64,000 nt of DNA from JAJDOD01 sp039024895. Lineage in GTDB: Bacteria; Pseudomonadota; Alphaproteobacteria; Rhodobacterales; Rhodobacteraceae. Both the position numbers and the translations under genes were made by a program. Numbering within the stretch: position 1 is the stretch's first letter; the number at the start of each line of letters is the position of its first letter. This document shows positions 36,628 to 46,415 of the stretch, piece by piece. The stretch covers positions 1-64,000 of the forward strand of contig JBCCPJ010000001.1 of the NCBI GenBank assembly GCA_039024895.1, written 5' to 3'. Below the pieces are notes generated by a model that searched no databases, had not been told where the DNA came from, and saw only the letters and a program-made list of their open reading frames with translations.

Positions 36628-37731
36628 CTAACTCGCAGCGGCCCTATCGTAGTCGCCATTGGCCATCTCTTCAGCCTCAATCGATTCGAACAGTGCCTTA
36701 AAGTTGCCTTCCCCAAAACCATCATCGCCCTTGCGCTGAATAAACTCAAAGAAGATAGGTCCGATCACGGTCTTTGAGAAAATCTGAAGCAGTATCTTCG
36801 TCTCCCCACCATCGACGACACCCTCGCCGTCAATCAAGATGCCATGCTTTTTCATTCGCTCCAATGGTTCGGAATGGTCGGCAACGCGGGTTTTGGAAAG
36901 CTCGTAGTAGCTGTCAGGCGGCCCGGGCATGAACCGAATACCGTTTTCAGCAATGGCATCCGTCGCGGCGTAGATATCCCGAGCTCCCACGGCTATATGC
37001 TGAATACCTTCGCCATTGTATTTCTTAAGGTAATTGACAATCTGGCCAGTCTCTCCGCGGTCCTCGTTGATTGGTATGCGAATCTTTCCGCAAGGTGAGG
37101 TCAAAGCACGACTGAAAAGGCCAGTGTATTTCCCTTCTATGTCAAAGAAGCGGATTTCCTTGAAGTTGAAGAGATCGCCATAAAAGCGGAACCACAGGTC
37201 CATGTTCCCTTTGAAAACGTTGTGCGTCAGATGATCTAGATAGTGGAAACCAACGCCTTCGGGATGCGCGTTAGCGATCCAGTCAAATTCATCATTATAC
37301 GGCGAAGTCTCATAGTACTGATCGATGAAATAGATCAGGCTCCCACCAATACCCTTGATCGCGGGTACATCCATCATCTTACCGGGGCCCTCAAAAGGCT
37401 CGGCGTCCTGTGCAATCGCATGCTTAAGCGCGTGCGCCGCATCGGCCACACGCCAACCCATCGACGGTGCGCACGGCCCGTGCTCTTCGATAAAAGCCGC
37501 AGCGTGTGTCATAGGCTCAGCATTGATGATATAGGTAATATCGCCCTGCTGCCAAAGCTCGACCTCCTTCGTCTTGTGCTTCGCCGTATGTCGATAGCCC
37601 ATCTTGCTGAACAGGTCGCGCAACACCTGCGGCTCCGGATGGGCAAACTCGACAAATTCGAACCCATCGGTTCCCGCTGGATTATCCGGCGTAATTACTG
37701 ATTTTGGGGCGTTGTGCGGGAAGGGTCCCAT
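36628..37731 (-). CDS. hppD: 4-hydroxyphenylpyruvate dioxygenase
   Basis: HPPD converts 4-hydroxyphenylpyruvate to homogentisate in tyrosine degradation, using Fe(II). The 367-residue protein has the two VOC-type halves. Segments of the Fe-binding C-terminal half are GVGFHYLDHLTHNVF (His), GIQHIAVGARDIY (His) and GPIFFEFIQRKGDDGFGEGNF (Glu). The ATG at 37729-37731 has AGGAG 6 nt upstream; the frame is open 44 codons further, across the promoter region. It is divergent from an Lrp/AsnC gene that probably regulates it. Confidence 0.96.
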   Translation of the reverse strand: MGPFPHNAPKSVITPDNPAGTDGFEFVEFAHPEPQVLRDLFSKMGYRHTAKHKTKEVELWQQGDITYIINAEPMTHAAAFIEEHGPCAPSMGWRVADAAHALKHAIAQDAEPFEGPGKMMDVPAIKGIGGSLIYFIDQYYETSPYNDEFDWIANAHPEGVGFHYLDHLTHNVFKGNMDLWFRFYGDLFNFKEIRFFDIEGKYTGLFSRALTSPCGKIRIPINEDRGETGQIVNYLKKYNGEGIQHIAVGARDIYAATDAIAENGIRFMPGPPDSYYELSKTRVADHSEPLERMKKHGILIDGEGVVDGGETKILLQIFSKTVIGPIFFEFIQRKGDDGFGEGNFKALFESIEAEEMANGDYDRAAAS

Positions 37732-37779
37732 GTGCTTCTCCTCGTATAGGAGAGAATATAACGAAGAACACATACAGGT

Positions 37780-37789
37780 TTTGCGCAAA
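37780..37789. promoter_or_regulatory. candidate operator in the hppD/lrp divergent region
   Basis: The perfect 10-bp palindrome TTTGCGCAAA lies between the divergent starts. A TATAAT hexamer at 37806-37811 gives a plausible -10 for the lrp-type gene, and TTGCGC inside the palindrome could serve as its -35 (19-nt spacing). The palindrome would thus be a natural site for autoregulation and hppD control by the Lrp-type protein. Confidence 0.4.
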
Positions 37790-37839
37790 CATGTAGCTAA
37801 AGCTGTATAATAATCAGACATCTTGCGAAAATTCTCAAT

Positions 37840-38319
37840 ATGCCGCAAAAAACTCGCATGCAACCTTTAGATGCCACAGATATCTCGCTTCTCACTGAAC
37901 TTCAGAAAAACGCGCAGCTTACATCGGAGAAACTTGGCGAGTTCCTCAACCTCTCTGCAAGCCAAGTGGGTCGCCGTCGTCAACGTCTGGAGAATGATGG
38001 ATACATCGAGGGCTACCGCGCCCGCCTGAATCCTTCGCGCGTCGGCTTGTCGGTGCAAGCTTTTGTTTCCGTTCAGATGGCAACCCATGCGCCTGAAAAG
38101 GTCGCCACCTTTACGCGCATTCTGGCAGCGAGCCCGAAAGTGACGAGCGTTTGGACGCTGACAGGGGAAGCAGACTACCTTCTTCGTGTCTATTGTGAGG
38201 ACCTTTCCGCTCTCAACGCACTCATTCAGGAACAACTTTTGCCGAACCCTGCAGTTGCCCGCGTTCAGAGCCAAATTGTGATGGATCAATTGAAGGCCGA
38301 TGGGCCGTTGCCCGTTTAA
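37840..38319 (+). CDS. Lrp/AsnC family transcriptional regulator
   Basis: A 159-residue Lrp-type regulator: N-terminal HTH (ISLLTELQKNAQLTSEKLGEFLNLS, read in two parts, then ASQVGRRRQRLE) and a C-terminal RAM domain (VSVQMATHAPEKVATF, VWTLTGEADYLLRVYCEDL) that binds amino acids. Being divergent from hppD, it probably senses an aromatic amino acid or related compound and controls tyrosine degradation; that is inferred from position. Start at 37840, or the ATG at 37858. Confidence 0.92.
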   Translation: MPQKTRMQPLDATDISLLTELQKNAQLTSEKLGEFLNLSASQVGRRRQRLENDGYIEGYRARLNPSRVGLSVQAFVSVQMATHAPEKVATFTRILAASPKVTSVWTLTGEADYLLRVYCEDLSALNALIQEQLLPNPAVARVQSQIVMDQLKADGPLPV

Positions 38320-38560
38320 GACAAGAGCATTGCAAAGGATACGATCAAAGCAAGGAACAACTTTCTGGATTTGGACATTGCAACCACTGCGTCTTTGCAG
38401 ATCAGTCGTGAGAGTGTCCAAGTTCACTTGCTTCTCTCGGGAACAAATGGCTTCTCCAGCGTCAAATTTCCAAAAATTAATCAAAGAAGTCTGTCCATCT
38501 GTGCTCTCCAATTATATCACCGAGCAACGCGTATTAGTTTACTTGGAGGCTTCCTTCTTA

Positions 38561-40342
38561 ATGCGTAGCTTGTGCGCAATCTTCGTGCTTTGGTGTCTTT
38601 TCTCCGCTCCATTAGCTGCACAGACGCGCATTCAATTTATGACACCCGGTGCCCCCGAAGAATTGCGGGACGCACTGCGTAATAGTTCGCTCGTTGTTTC
38701 CGCGGGCGCTCAAGCATCTCCCCAAGACCTGCTTGCGGCAGCGCGCGCCGACTATGCGCGGCTCCTTGGGGTGCTGTACGACAACGCGCGTTACGGCGGC
38801 GTCATCTTTATCCGCATTGATGGAAAAGAGGCCGCCTCCATCCCACCGCTGTCTTCGCCCAAACGTATCGATACTGTGCAAATTCAGGTGCGTGCAGGTC
38901 CGCTCTATCGCTTTAGCACGGCTCGGGTGGCACCGGTCCCCGGCGGAACCGAGGTTCCAGAGAACTTTCAACAGGGCGCCGCCGCCGGAACAGCCGACAT
39001 TCAAGAGGCCGTGAGGGTTGGTATCGCAGCATGGCGCGCCGAGGGCTATGCAAAGGCGGAAGTCGCGGAACAGGACATCATCGCGCAACATGCAAAACGA
39101 ACTGTCGCGGCGCGCATCCGCCTCGCACCCGGTCCGCAACTACGGTTCGGCGACATCGACGTGAGAGGCAACAGAGATGTGCGCACCCGACGCATTCGCA
39201 CAATAGCCGGTGTGACTGAGGGGCTGGCCGCAGGTCGTATATTCGATCCGGAAGAAGTGGAACGGGCTGCTAATCGGTTGCGGCGCACAGGTAGTTTTCG
39301 GTCTGTGGCCATAGAGGAGTCAGAGGAAATTGGCCCTGACGCGACGCAGCCCCTGGTCATTCGGGTGGCAGAGGCAACCCCGCGTCGATTTGGTTTTGGC
39401 GCTGAATATAGCACCACTGAAGGCACCGGTTTTTCCGGATTCTGGCTCCATCGCAATTTCCTTGGAGGTGCGGAAAGGTTCCGTGTGGATGGCGAAATCA
39501 GCGGCATTGGAGGCGAAACAGGCGGCGTCGACTATAGTTTCGGCGTTCGCTATGAGCGCCCGGCAACGCCGCGCGCCGATGTGGATCTCTTCGCCGAGCT
39601 CACCTTTGAAGCGCTGGACGAGCCAGACTTCACTTCCGACACGACCGAGTTCTCCCTTGGCTTCACCCGCTATGCGACCGACAGTCTCACACTGGAATTC
39701 GGTGTTGGATACCTCTACTCGGACACTACTGACGTGTTTGGGCAAGATACCTACCAGTTGCTCACCCTGCCGCTCGCCGGCGAACTGGATCGTCGTGACG
39801 AGAGCCTCGACCCGACGAGTGGATACTTCATAGATTTGCAGGCCACACCGTTCGCAGGCCTTGCGGGCACGAGCGATGGCCTGCGAACTGTTCTAGATGG
39901 TCGGGCATATCGCGGCACAAACGGCCTGACGTTCGCCGGTCGCCTGCAACTCGGCTCGCTTATTGGCCCTGAACTCTCCGAAAGCCCGCCTTTCTACAGG
40001 TTCTTTTCCGGTGGGGGCGGAACAGTGCGCGGCCAGGGGTATCAGTCGCTCGCGGTTGATATCGGCGGCAGCACCAGTGGCGGCCGCAGTTTTCTTGGCT
40101 TATCAGGCGAAATTCGCCGCGACATCGGCGACGACTTCCAAATCGTGGGTTTTGTCGATTGGGGATATATCGGCGCCGAGGCTTTCCCCGATTTCACTGG
40201 AGACAGTCACGCTGGCGCCGGACTAGGCGTCCGATACAAAACGGGGATCGGCCCCATCCGACTTGACCTAGCCACGCCCATCGCAGGCGATACCGATGGA
40301 TCGAGCCTCTATATCTACGTCGGCATTGGTCAGGCTTTCTGA
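38561..40342 (+). CDS. tamA: TamA, outer-membrane BamA-like component of the TAM complex
   Basis: TamA is a BamA-family barrel that works with TamB in outer-membrane protein and lipid handling. The 593-residue product has a signal peptide (MRSLCAIFVLWCLFSAPLAA), N-terminal POTRA domains (about 25-250, including GDIDVRGNRDVRTRRIRTI) and a C-terminal 16-strand-type barrel with GGGGTVRGQGYQSL, the conserved VRGY-like loop, and a final strand ending IYVGIGQAF with terminal Phe. The ATG at 38561 begins the signal peptide, with GGAGG upstream. tamB starts within its stop codon. Confidence 0.93.
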   Translation: MRSLCAIFVLWCLFSAPLAAQTRIQFMTPGAPEELRDALRNSSLVVSAGAQASPQDLLAAARADYARLLGVLYDNARYGGVIFIRIDGKEAASIPPLSSPKRIDTVQIQVRAGPLYRFSTARVAPVPGGTEVPENFQQGAAAGTADIQEAVRVGIAAWRAEGYAKAEVAEQDIIAQHAKRTVAARIRLAPGPQLRFGDIDVRGNRDVRTRRIRTIAGVTEGLAAGRIFDPEEVERAANRLRRTGSFRSVAIEESEEIGPDATQPLVIRVAEATPRRFGFGAEYSTTEGTGFSGFWLHRNFLGGAERFRVDGEISGIGGETGGVDYSFGVRYERPATPRADVDLFAELTFEALDEPDFTSDTTEFSLGFTRYATDSLTLEFGVGYLYSDTTDVFGQDTYQLLTLPLAGELDRRDESLDPTSGYFIDLQATPFAGLAGTSDGLRTVLDGRAYRGTNGLTFAGRLQLGSLIGPELSESPPFYRFFSGGGGTVRGQGYQSLAVDIGGSTSGGRSFLGLSGEIRRDIGDDFQIVGFVDWGYIGAEAFPDFTGDSHAGAGLGVRYKTGIGPIRLDLATPIAGDTDGSSLYIYVGIGQAF

Positions 40343-43300
40343 TGCGCCATTGGATTTTGATCTTTTTCTTGGCGGCAACCCCCGCCACAGCCCAAGATGA
40401 ACCCGGCTTCTTTGAACGTCTTTTCAGTACAGACAGCGCAGAGAGCGATGTACAACAAGGCTCCCTTCTTGAAGGATTGATTGAAGATGCGCTTACGGAT
40501 GCCGGACGTATCGTCACCGTGTCGGGTTTCAACGGCGCGCTTTCAGGCGAAGCAACCCTGGAAAGTCTGACAATCGAGGACGAAGACGGCACATGGCTGA
40601 CAATTACCGATGCAACACTCAATTGGAACCGCGCCGCTCTGTTTCGTGGTCGACTTGAGATCACTGAACTTGCAGCGGAGGAAATCCTGCTACCTCGCCT
40701 GCCAGCAAGCACTGCGAGCGAGGCACCTTCGCCCGAAGCACGCGGCTTTCAGCTTCCCGACCTTCCCGTCAGCGTGGAAATCGGCCGTGTTGCGGTAGAA
40801 AGGGTTGTTGTCGGTGAAGAAGTATTTGGCGTCGCGGCGGTGTTGTCGCTTGTTGGTAGCCTTTCGCTCGTCAACGGCAGCGGGGCTACGAACATCGCAA
40901 TCACACGATCGGACCAGCCGGGTGAAATTTCGCTTGATGCTCAATACGAAAACACCTCGCAAAGCCTAAGCATTGACCTCTCTATGCGTGAAGCACCAGA
41001 TGGCATTCTGGTCACGCTGGCTGGTTTGCCGGGCGCGCCATCGGTCGATTTTTCGATTGCCGGCAATGCTCCATTGTCCGATTTCACCGCAGATATCGAC
41101 TTGGCAACCGACGGAACCGAACGCTTGGCGGGCCAGATCGCACTTAGCGAAACGGAAAACGCACAACGCATCGTCGCGGCCATCAGCGGCGATATCGCAC
41201 CAGTCTTCGCGCCGCAGTATCGCGATTTCTTCGGAGATGACCTTTCTTTGGACGCCGAAGCACTGCTCTACAGTGACGGGCGTGTGGAGTTGCCAGAATT
41301 CTCGCTATTTGCTCAGGAACTAGCTCTTTTCGGCAAAGTCGCTTTAGGCACGGATCGGCTGCCAGAGGTTATAGATATTACGGGGCGCATAGCGCCTGAA
41401 AGCAATGATCCAGTGCGACTGCCAATTGGCGGTGCACCCATTGAGGTTGATCGCGCAAACCTGACCATCGCCTTTGATGCAGCGCAGTCAGAGGAGTGGC
41501 GAACCGGTATCCGTTTGGTCAATTTGACCCGCGAAGGGCTCGACATTGACGAAATCGCGCTGCGCGCCACCGGTCGCCTCGGAACTGGTGCTTCAACGAC
41601 ATTTGGCGGCGACCTGACTTTTGAAACAACGGGGTTGAATACAGATGACGGGCTCTCAAATGCAATTGGATCAGACCTCACCGGAAGCGCGACAGTAGAG
41701 TACACCGGCGGGCCGCTGAATGTGCGCGACTTGCGTTTGGCAGCACGGGACTTGACGGCGACGGGCAACGCATCCTTCGAAGACGGTACAGTCAGCGCTG
41801 ACGCAAGCATTGCAGCGGCGCAGTTGGCGAACTTTTCAGAACTGGCCGGTCGCGCCCTCGGCGGGCGGGCAAATCTGCAAGTCAGCGGCCAGTTCGCGCC
41901 CCTGACGCAGGCTTTCGATGTCGCGTTTGAAGGCGAAACAATCGACCTGTCGTTGGACATGCCCCAGGCCGATGCCGTCTTGGCAGGACAGGCTGAAATG
42001 TCGGCTACGGCGGTCCGCGATAGCGACGGTTTGCGCATATCGCTGCCAACCTTGGCAAGTGCTGCCGCCCGTCTCGCAGGGGAAGCAAGCCTTCGCTCTG
42101 GCGGGTCTTCATTCACACTTGAAGGTCGTCTCAACGAAACGTCGGTCGTGCTGCCGGGTATCTCAGGCGCATCAGATATCTCGCTTGCCGGGTTAGAAAA
42201 CGATGCGCGCGATTGGACACTTTCCGGAACCGTCGATGCCCCCGCGGTAAGCGCTGAAATCAACGGAGTGTTGAGCAACATCTACGACCTGCCCGCATTC
42301 CAAGGAAGCCTGGATGCAGAAAGCTCTGACCTTTCCACCTTTTCGGAAGCTGCCGGCCGCGCGCTTTCTGGTCAATTGCAAGTAGCCTTAGAAGGTGGGG
42401 CGAATGCCGATCTGTCCCGCGCTCTCATTAACGGCACCGCACGCGGGCGAGACATTTCTATCGAGGGTATCGGCCTCGACCGCGTCTTGAGCGGACCAAT
42501 CACACTTGAGATCGAAGGGCAAAAGACGGAAGACCGAATAGATATCGCAAATCTCGCCTTTGGTGCCGAAAGCCTCATTGCGCAAGGCGCTGGAACGATA
42601 ACTGAGTTGTTGAGCACCCCGGTTTTCGACGGAAAGCTCAGCGCAAGCAGTCCAGACCTGTCCGTCTTCTCCGAAGTCACGGGCAGGCCCTTGTCAGGTC
42701 GACTGAACATCAACGCCGAAGGTGGGGCAAACGCGGACGTGAGCCATGCCCGATTGAAAGCCACAGCCGACGGTCAGGGACTGTCAATTGGCATCCCACA
42801 GGTCGACGCTTTGCTGCAAGGCGCACTAAACTTGTCAATCGACGCCGCGCGCGATGCTGAACAGGTTAACGTTTCTGCTTTCTCGCTCAAAACCGACAGC
42901 CTCTCGGCACAAACCGCAGGCCAGTTGGGCGCGCCTGGCGACCGCCTCAGCATTGAAGCGCGCCTCGCCGACGTCAGTCCCTTCGTATCCGGCTTCAGCG
43001 GCGCTCTCTCCGTTGATGGAACAGTCGGGAGGGAAGCGGAAGGCCTGGTACTTGAAATCGATGCGAATGGCCCCGGCGGTACACGCGCATCAGTCGCTGG
43101 CCAGGTCGCAGAGGACGCATCAAGCGCAAATCTGACGATTGATGGGACAGCGCCTTTGGCCCTGGCCAATCAGTTGATCGCACCGCGCAGCCTTACTGGC
43201 ATCTCGAACTTCGTCTTGAGGCTGAATGGCCCGCCCAGCCTCGAAAATGTCTCGGGCCGGGTTGGCATTGAGAACGCACGCCTGGCTGCACCCACGCTGC

Positions 43301-44418
43301 CCACCGGCCTCGATGACATCACGGGAACAATTGATCTTTCACAAGGGCAGACAGTGCTCAACATTAACAGCCGTGTGGAAAGCGGCGGCGCGCTTTCCGT
43401 GTCTGGTCCGCTCGGCCTTACCGCTCCTAATGCGGCTGGTTTGCGCATCGGGTTGTCGCAGGTGCGCGCGACCGACAATTTGATCTATGAAACAACGGCA
43501 GATGGTGAAATCAGCATAGACGGCCCGTTAGCAGGCGGCGCTTCAATCTCCGGCCAAATCGCCCTTGGCGAAACCAACATTCAGATCCCGAGCTCAGGCC
43601 TAGGAGGGACCGGGGCGATACCGGAGATCACCCATATCCGTGAGCCGCCGCCGGTTCGCGGTACAAGGCGCAAAGCAGGACTGCTAAAGCAAGTTACGGC
43701 GAATGGTGCTCAAAGCGGGCCAGTTTACCCACTGAATGTGCAAATCTCAGCGCCAAACCGTGTTTTCGTTCGCGGACGCGGCCTGGATAGTGAATTCGGC
43801 GGCGCGCTTCGCGTCACCGGGACGACGGCCAATATCGTGCCAAGCGGTGCCTTCAATCTGATACGGGGGCGGCTCGACATCTTAGGCCAGCGGCTCTCTC
43901 TACAGGAGGCGAGCATCACGCTGCAAGGCGGTCTACTTCCTTTTCTTGACATCGCAGCATCTACCAATGTTGAGGACACGGAGATTACCGTCGAAGTGCT
44001 CGGACGCGCCGACAGCCCGGAAATACAATTTACTTCGTCTCCCGAACTCCCTGAGGAAGAGGTACTCGCGCGATTGATCTTCGGGCGTGGCCTCGAGACG
44101 CTAAGCCCAATTCAAGCGGCCCGCCTCGCTCTCGCCGTTCGCACGCTGGCCGGGCAAGGTGGCGAAGGCATTGTCGGCAATATTCGTGGCGGTGCCGGGC
44201 TTGCGGACCTTGATGTAACGACGAGTGAGGATGGTAATGCAGCAGTACGCGCCGGTGCTTATCTCGGGGAAAACATCTACTCTGACGTGACGGTCGACAG
44301 CTCTGGGGAAACGCAACTCAACCTCAACCTTGATGTGTCACCCTCATTGACGGTACGCGGCGGCGTCAAGAATGATGGGTCTTCAAGTCTCGGAATTTTC
44401 TTCGAACGAGATTACTGA
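40342..44418 (+). CDS. tamB: TamB, translocation and assembly module inner-membrane protein
   Basis: TamB spans the periplasm as a long beta-taco from the inner membrane to TamA and is involved in lipid transport and barrel assembly. The 1358-residue protein has an N-terminal hydrophobic anchor (RHWILIFFLAATPATA), a long run of repeating beta-rich segments, and the C-terminal TamB (DUF490) domain (about 1000-1358), including LGRADSPEIQFTSSPELPEEEVLARLIFG in two blocks and an ending GIFFERDY. The central repeats share the phrases ALSGQLQVALEGGANADLS and PLSGRLNINAEGGANADVS, showing internal duplication. The start overlaps the tamA stop (TGATG). Confidence 0.93.
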   Translation: MRHWILIFFLAATPATAQDEPGFFERLFSTDSAESDVQQGSLLEGLIEDALTDAGRIVTVSGFNGALSGEATLESLTIEDEDGTWLTITDATLNWNRAALFRGRLEITELAAEEILLPRLPASTASEAPSPEARGFQLPDLPVSVEIGRVAVERVVVGEEVFGVAAVLSLVGSLSLVNGSGATNIAITRSDQPGEISLDAQYENTSQSLSIDLSMREAPDGILVTLAGLPGAPSVDFSIAGNAPLSDFTADIDLATDGTERLAGQIALSETENAQRIVAAISGDIAPVFAPQYRDFFGDDLSLDAEALLYSDGRVELPEFSLFAQELALFGKVALGTDRLPEVIDITGRIAPESNDPVRLPIGGAPIEVDRANLTIAFDAAQSEEWRTGIRLVNLTREGLDIDEIALRATGRLGTGASTTFGGDLTFETTGLNTDDGLSNAIGSDLTGSATVEYTGGPLNVRDLRLAARDLTATGNASFEDGTVSADASIAAAQLANFSELAGRALGGRANLQVSGQFAPLTQAFDVAFEGETIDLSLDMPQADAVLAGQAEMSATAVRDSDGLRISLPTLASAAARLAGEASLRSGGSSFTLEGRLNETSVVLPGISGASDISLAGLENDARDWTLSGTVDAPAVSAEINGVLSNIYDLPAFQGSLDAESSDLSTFSEAAGRALSGQLQVALEGGANADLSRALINGTARGRDISIEGIGLDRVLSGPITLEIEGQKTEDRIDIANLAFGAESLIAQGAGTITELLSTPVFDGKLSASSPDLSVFSEVTGRPLSGRLNINAEGGANADVSHARLKATADGQGLSIGIPQVDALLQGALNLSIDAARDAEQVNVSAFSLKTDSLSAQTAGQLGAPGDRLSIEARLADVSPFVSGFSGALSVDGTVGREAEGLVLEIDANGPGGTRASVAGQVAEDASSANLTIDGTAPLALANQLIAPRSLTGISNFVLRLNGPPSLENVSGRVGIENARLAAPTLPTGLDDITGTIDLSQGQTVLNINSRVESGGALSVSGPLGLTAPNAAGLRIGLSQVRATDNLIYETTADGEISIDGPLAGGASISGQIALGETNIQIPSSGLGGTGAIPEITHIREPPPVRGTRRKAGLLKQVTANGAQSGPVYPLNVQISAPNRVFVRGRGLDSEFGGALRVTGTTANIVPSGAFNLIRGRLDILGQRLSLQEASITLQGGLLPFLDIAASTNVEDTEITVEVLGRADSPEIQFTSSPELPEEEVLARLIFGRGLETLSPIQAARLALAVRTLAGQGGEGIVGNIRGGAGLADLDVTTSEDGNAAVRAGAYLGENIYSDVTVDSSGETQLNLNLDVSPSLTVRGGVKNDGSSSLGIFFERDY

Positions 44419-44456
44419 CCAGACTTCCAAAGACGCCGACCTGCCAATTCCCCTAA

Positions 44457-45617
44457 TCAAAACTGACGTGCCAAACTCACCGCGCATTCCGTGGTCGTGG
44501 CATCATACAGCGTGATATTTGACTCTGTTCGCTTGACACTGCACGTCATACGCGGCGCAAATCCACGGTAGATCGGGCGTCTGCGCTGAACGCTCAGACT
44601 AATCGCGCCGTAAGTATCCTTGCGCGCAAAGGACTGCCCGGGAAACACCCCTTCAAAGTCCCGATGCCCAAGGTTCAAACTCGCATCAACAAAGACGACA
44701 TCGGAGATAGACCTCCTTGCACCAAACGAGATTCCGAGACCACGAAACTGCTGATGAGCGCGGGCGGGCCGGCTTGACTCCAATAATAGCCCGACCGTTT
44801 CCTGACGACGATCGCCGGACAGCCATACGTGTTGAAGGCTTAGCAAATGATCAAGACCCGACTTTTCGGGATCGCTACGGTAACGATTGTTGAATTGAGA
44901 CAGTTGCCAATTCAGCCGACGGGTAGACGCAAGCGGCAGGGCACCATTCAACGAAATGATGGAGGTGTTCTTTCGCTCGCTATCACTGAACTCGGTCTGT
45001 TCTCCGATGGATATGGCGACGCTGCCGCGCGGCCGCACCCGCTGCCACGACAGGGCCACCTGACCCGTCCTCCTCGCTTCGACCAGATCAGTTGAATAGT
45101 CGGTGCGATAGGCGGACCAAGATAGACGGACCCGGTCGCCCGTGTCGAGCGGCGCGCGTAGAAACCCATTAAGGCCATAACTGTACTCGATCCCCCGTTG
45201 GGCTTGCGATGGCTCATCAATCACAAGGGTGCCGAACGACGTGGTCAATCGCGTCTGGTCCGACCCGGTGTTGAGGTTCGTAGATGGCTTTACCTGCAAG
45301 ATCACACCGAACCCTACAGGCCGCTCCGCAAGAATACGGGCAATCACTGCCTGATACAGCCTTCGCCGCCCTGGGTCCTCCACCTCATCAACGAGGATCT
45401 CAAAGTGATACAGCGCCTCCGTGTATCTTTTCGCCTCGATCAGGCGTTGACCGAGCTGGGCGCGTAGTCTGTCGTCGTCAGGACGAATGGCAAGACTGGC
45501 TCGCAAGCTATCCAGTGTCCCATCCGGCGTCTGCGCAACGCCGACGGAGTGACACGCGAAGATAAGACAGAGAGCGCCAGCAACAAGGGTCTCGAAGAAA
45601 CGCCGTCCAAAAATCAC
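44457..45617 (-). CDS. Slam-like (surface lipoprotein assembly modulator, DUF560) outer-membrane protein
   Basis: The protein of about 386 residues has a signal peptide (RRFFETLVAGALCLIFAC...VGVAQ), an N-terminal TPR-like helical part (LRASLAIRPDDDRLRAQLGQ, RLIEAKRYTEALYHFEIL), then a C-terminal beta-barrel with many alternating strands and a terminal ARQF. This is the architecture of Slam proteins, which move lipoproteins such as TbpB across the outer membrane. I place the start at the GTG at 45615-45617, 16 nt after the preceding lipoprotein gene; the frame extends upstream into that gene. Two TbpB-like lipoproteins directly upstream are the likely clients. Confidence 0.78.
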   Translation of the reverse strand: MIFGRRFFETLVAGALCLIFACHSVGVAQTPDGTLDSLRASLAIRPDDDRLRAQLGQRLIEAKRYTEALYHFEILVDEVEDPGRRRLYQAVIARILAERPVGFGVILQVKPSTNLNTGSDQTRLTTSFGTLVIDEPSQAQRGIEYSYGLNGFLRAPLDTGDRVRLSWSAYRTDYSTDLVEARRTGQVALSWQRVRPRGSVAISIGEQTEFSDSERKNTSIISLNGALPLASTRRLNWQLSQFNNRYRSDPEKSGLDHLLSLQHVWLSGDRRQETVGLLLESSRPARAHQQFRGLGISFGARRSISDVVFVDASLNLGHRDFEGVFPGQSFARKDTYGAISLSVQRRRPIYRGFAPRMTCSVKRTESNITLYDATTTECAVSLARQF

Positions 45618-45633
45618 TGGTACCGGGCCTTGA

Positions 45634-46263
45634 TCAGTCGACGACGAAGCCACCTGCAATGGCGGTATCGGCATCGCTCGCGTGGAATGCACCCACGGCG
45701 CCGTTGGTTCCAATCCGACCAATCATGTCTGCCGAAAGATCACGCCCGATGTTGCTGGGGTCAGTGTATCTTATATCCACAGTTCCGGTCATGTTTTGTC
45801 CGCTGATTGATCCAGCCACGTCTATTCTGGAGTTTGGCCCGCTGGAACCTGTTCCAGAGCCCGTCACGCTACCCGTGCCAAAATTCGCGCTGAGATTTAG
45901 GTTACCTCGCGCTTCGCCTTCTTGCCATGTGACACCACCGTTATCGTTCTGCACAATTTCGTCGGCGATCCACATGCCGTAGGTGCCGCTGAAGGATGCA
46001 GTTCCAGATGTGGCCGCAGGACCCACAGTAGCACCTGGTGCTATACCAGCTTGCGCGACTACACGACCGCCGTCGCTTGCCCCGATGACAAAAGCTGCGA
46101 GGCCAATGTCAGGGTCGGACACCACCCCATTTTCCTCATTGTTCAGAACCACCGAAACCTGCGAACCAGCAACATCACCAAAATCTGAGTTGGCCGCGCC
46201 GCCTCCGCCGCCGCACCCGAGAACAGGCAAAACGAGTGTTAAGTATGGTAATTTTCTACGCAT
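45634..46263 (-). CDS. TbpB-like surface lipoprotein, likely Slam substrate (second copy)
   Basis: A 209-residue lipoprotein: signal with lipobox VLGC (Cys17) followed by five glycines, a flexible N-terminal part, then a small beta-barrel like the C-terminal barrel of transferrin-binding protein B. The barrel shows GTASFSGTYGMWIAD, RGNLNLSANFGTGSVTG, ISGQNMTGTVDIRY and the final AVGAFHASDADTAIAGGFVVD region read in parts. It shares its layout and many phrases with the upstream paralogue. No ligand-binding handle domain is present, so the ligand is unknown. The ATG at 46261-46263 begins the signal. Confidence 0.75.
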   Translation of the reverse strand: MRRKLPYLTLVLPVLGCGGGGGAANSDFGDVAGSQVSVVLNNEENGVVSDPDIGLAAFVIGASDGGRVVAQAGIAPGATVGPAATSGTASFSGTYGMWIADEIVQNDNGGVTWQEGEARGNLNLSANFGTGSVTGSGTGSSGPNSRIDVAGSISGQNMTGTVDIRYTDPSNIGRDLSADMIGRIGTNGAVGAFHASDADTAIAGGFVVD

Positions 46264-46415
46264 CAAAGGTATTTCCCCGCAAAATTCACAAAAAATGATA
46301 TTCACTAACGTCCCAATTCAAGCTGCGCCAAGGGATTGACGCAGTCCGCCCACTGCCACAATACAGAACACATAGCATCCTGCCAGTTGAATGTACCGGA
46401 CGCCCCAGTTTCCGC

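Noticed and set aside
41800..43000. Repeated phrases in tamB taken for a DNA repeat array or CRISPR
   Set aside because: They are in-frame protein repeats of the beta-taco, not regular short repeats with spacers; no CRISPR array is seen in the window.
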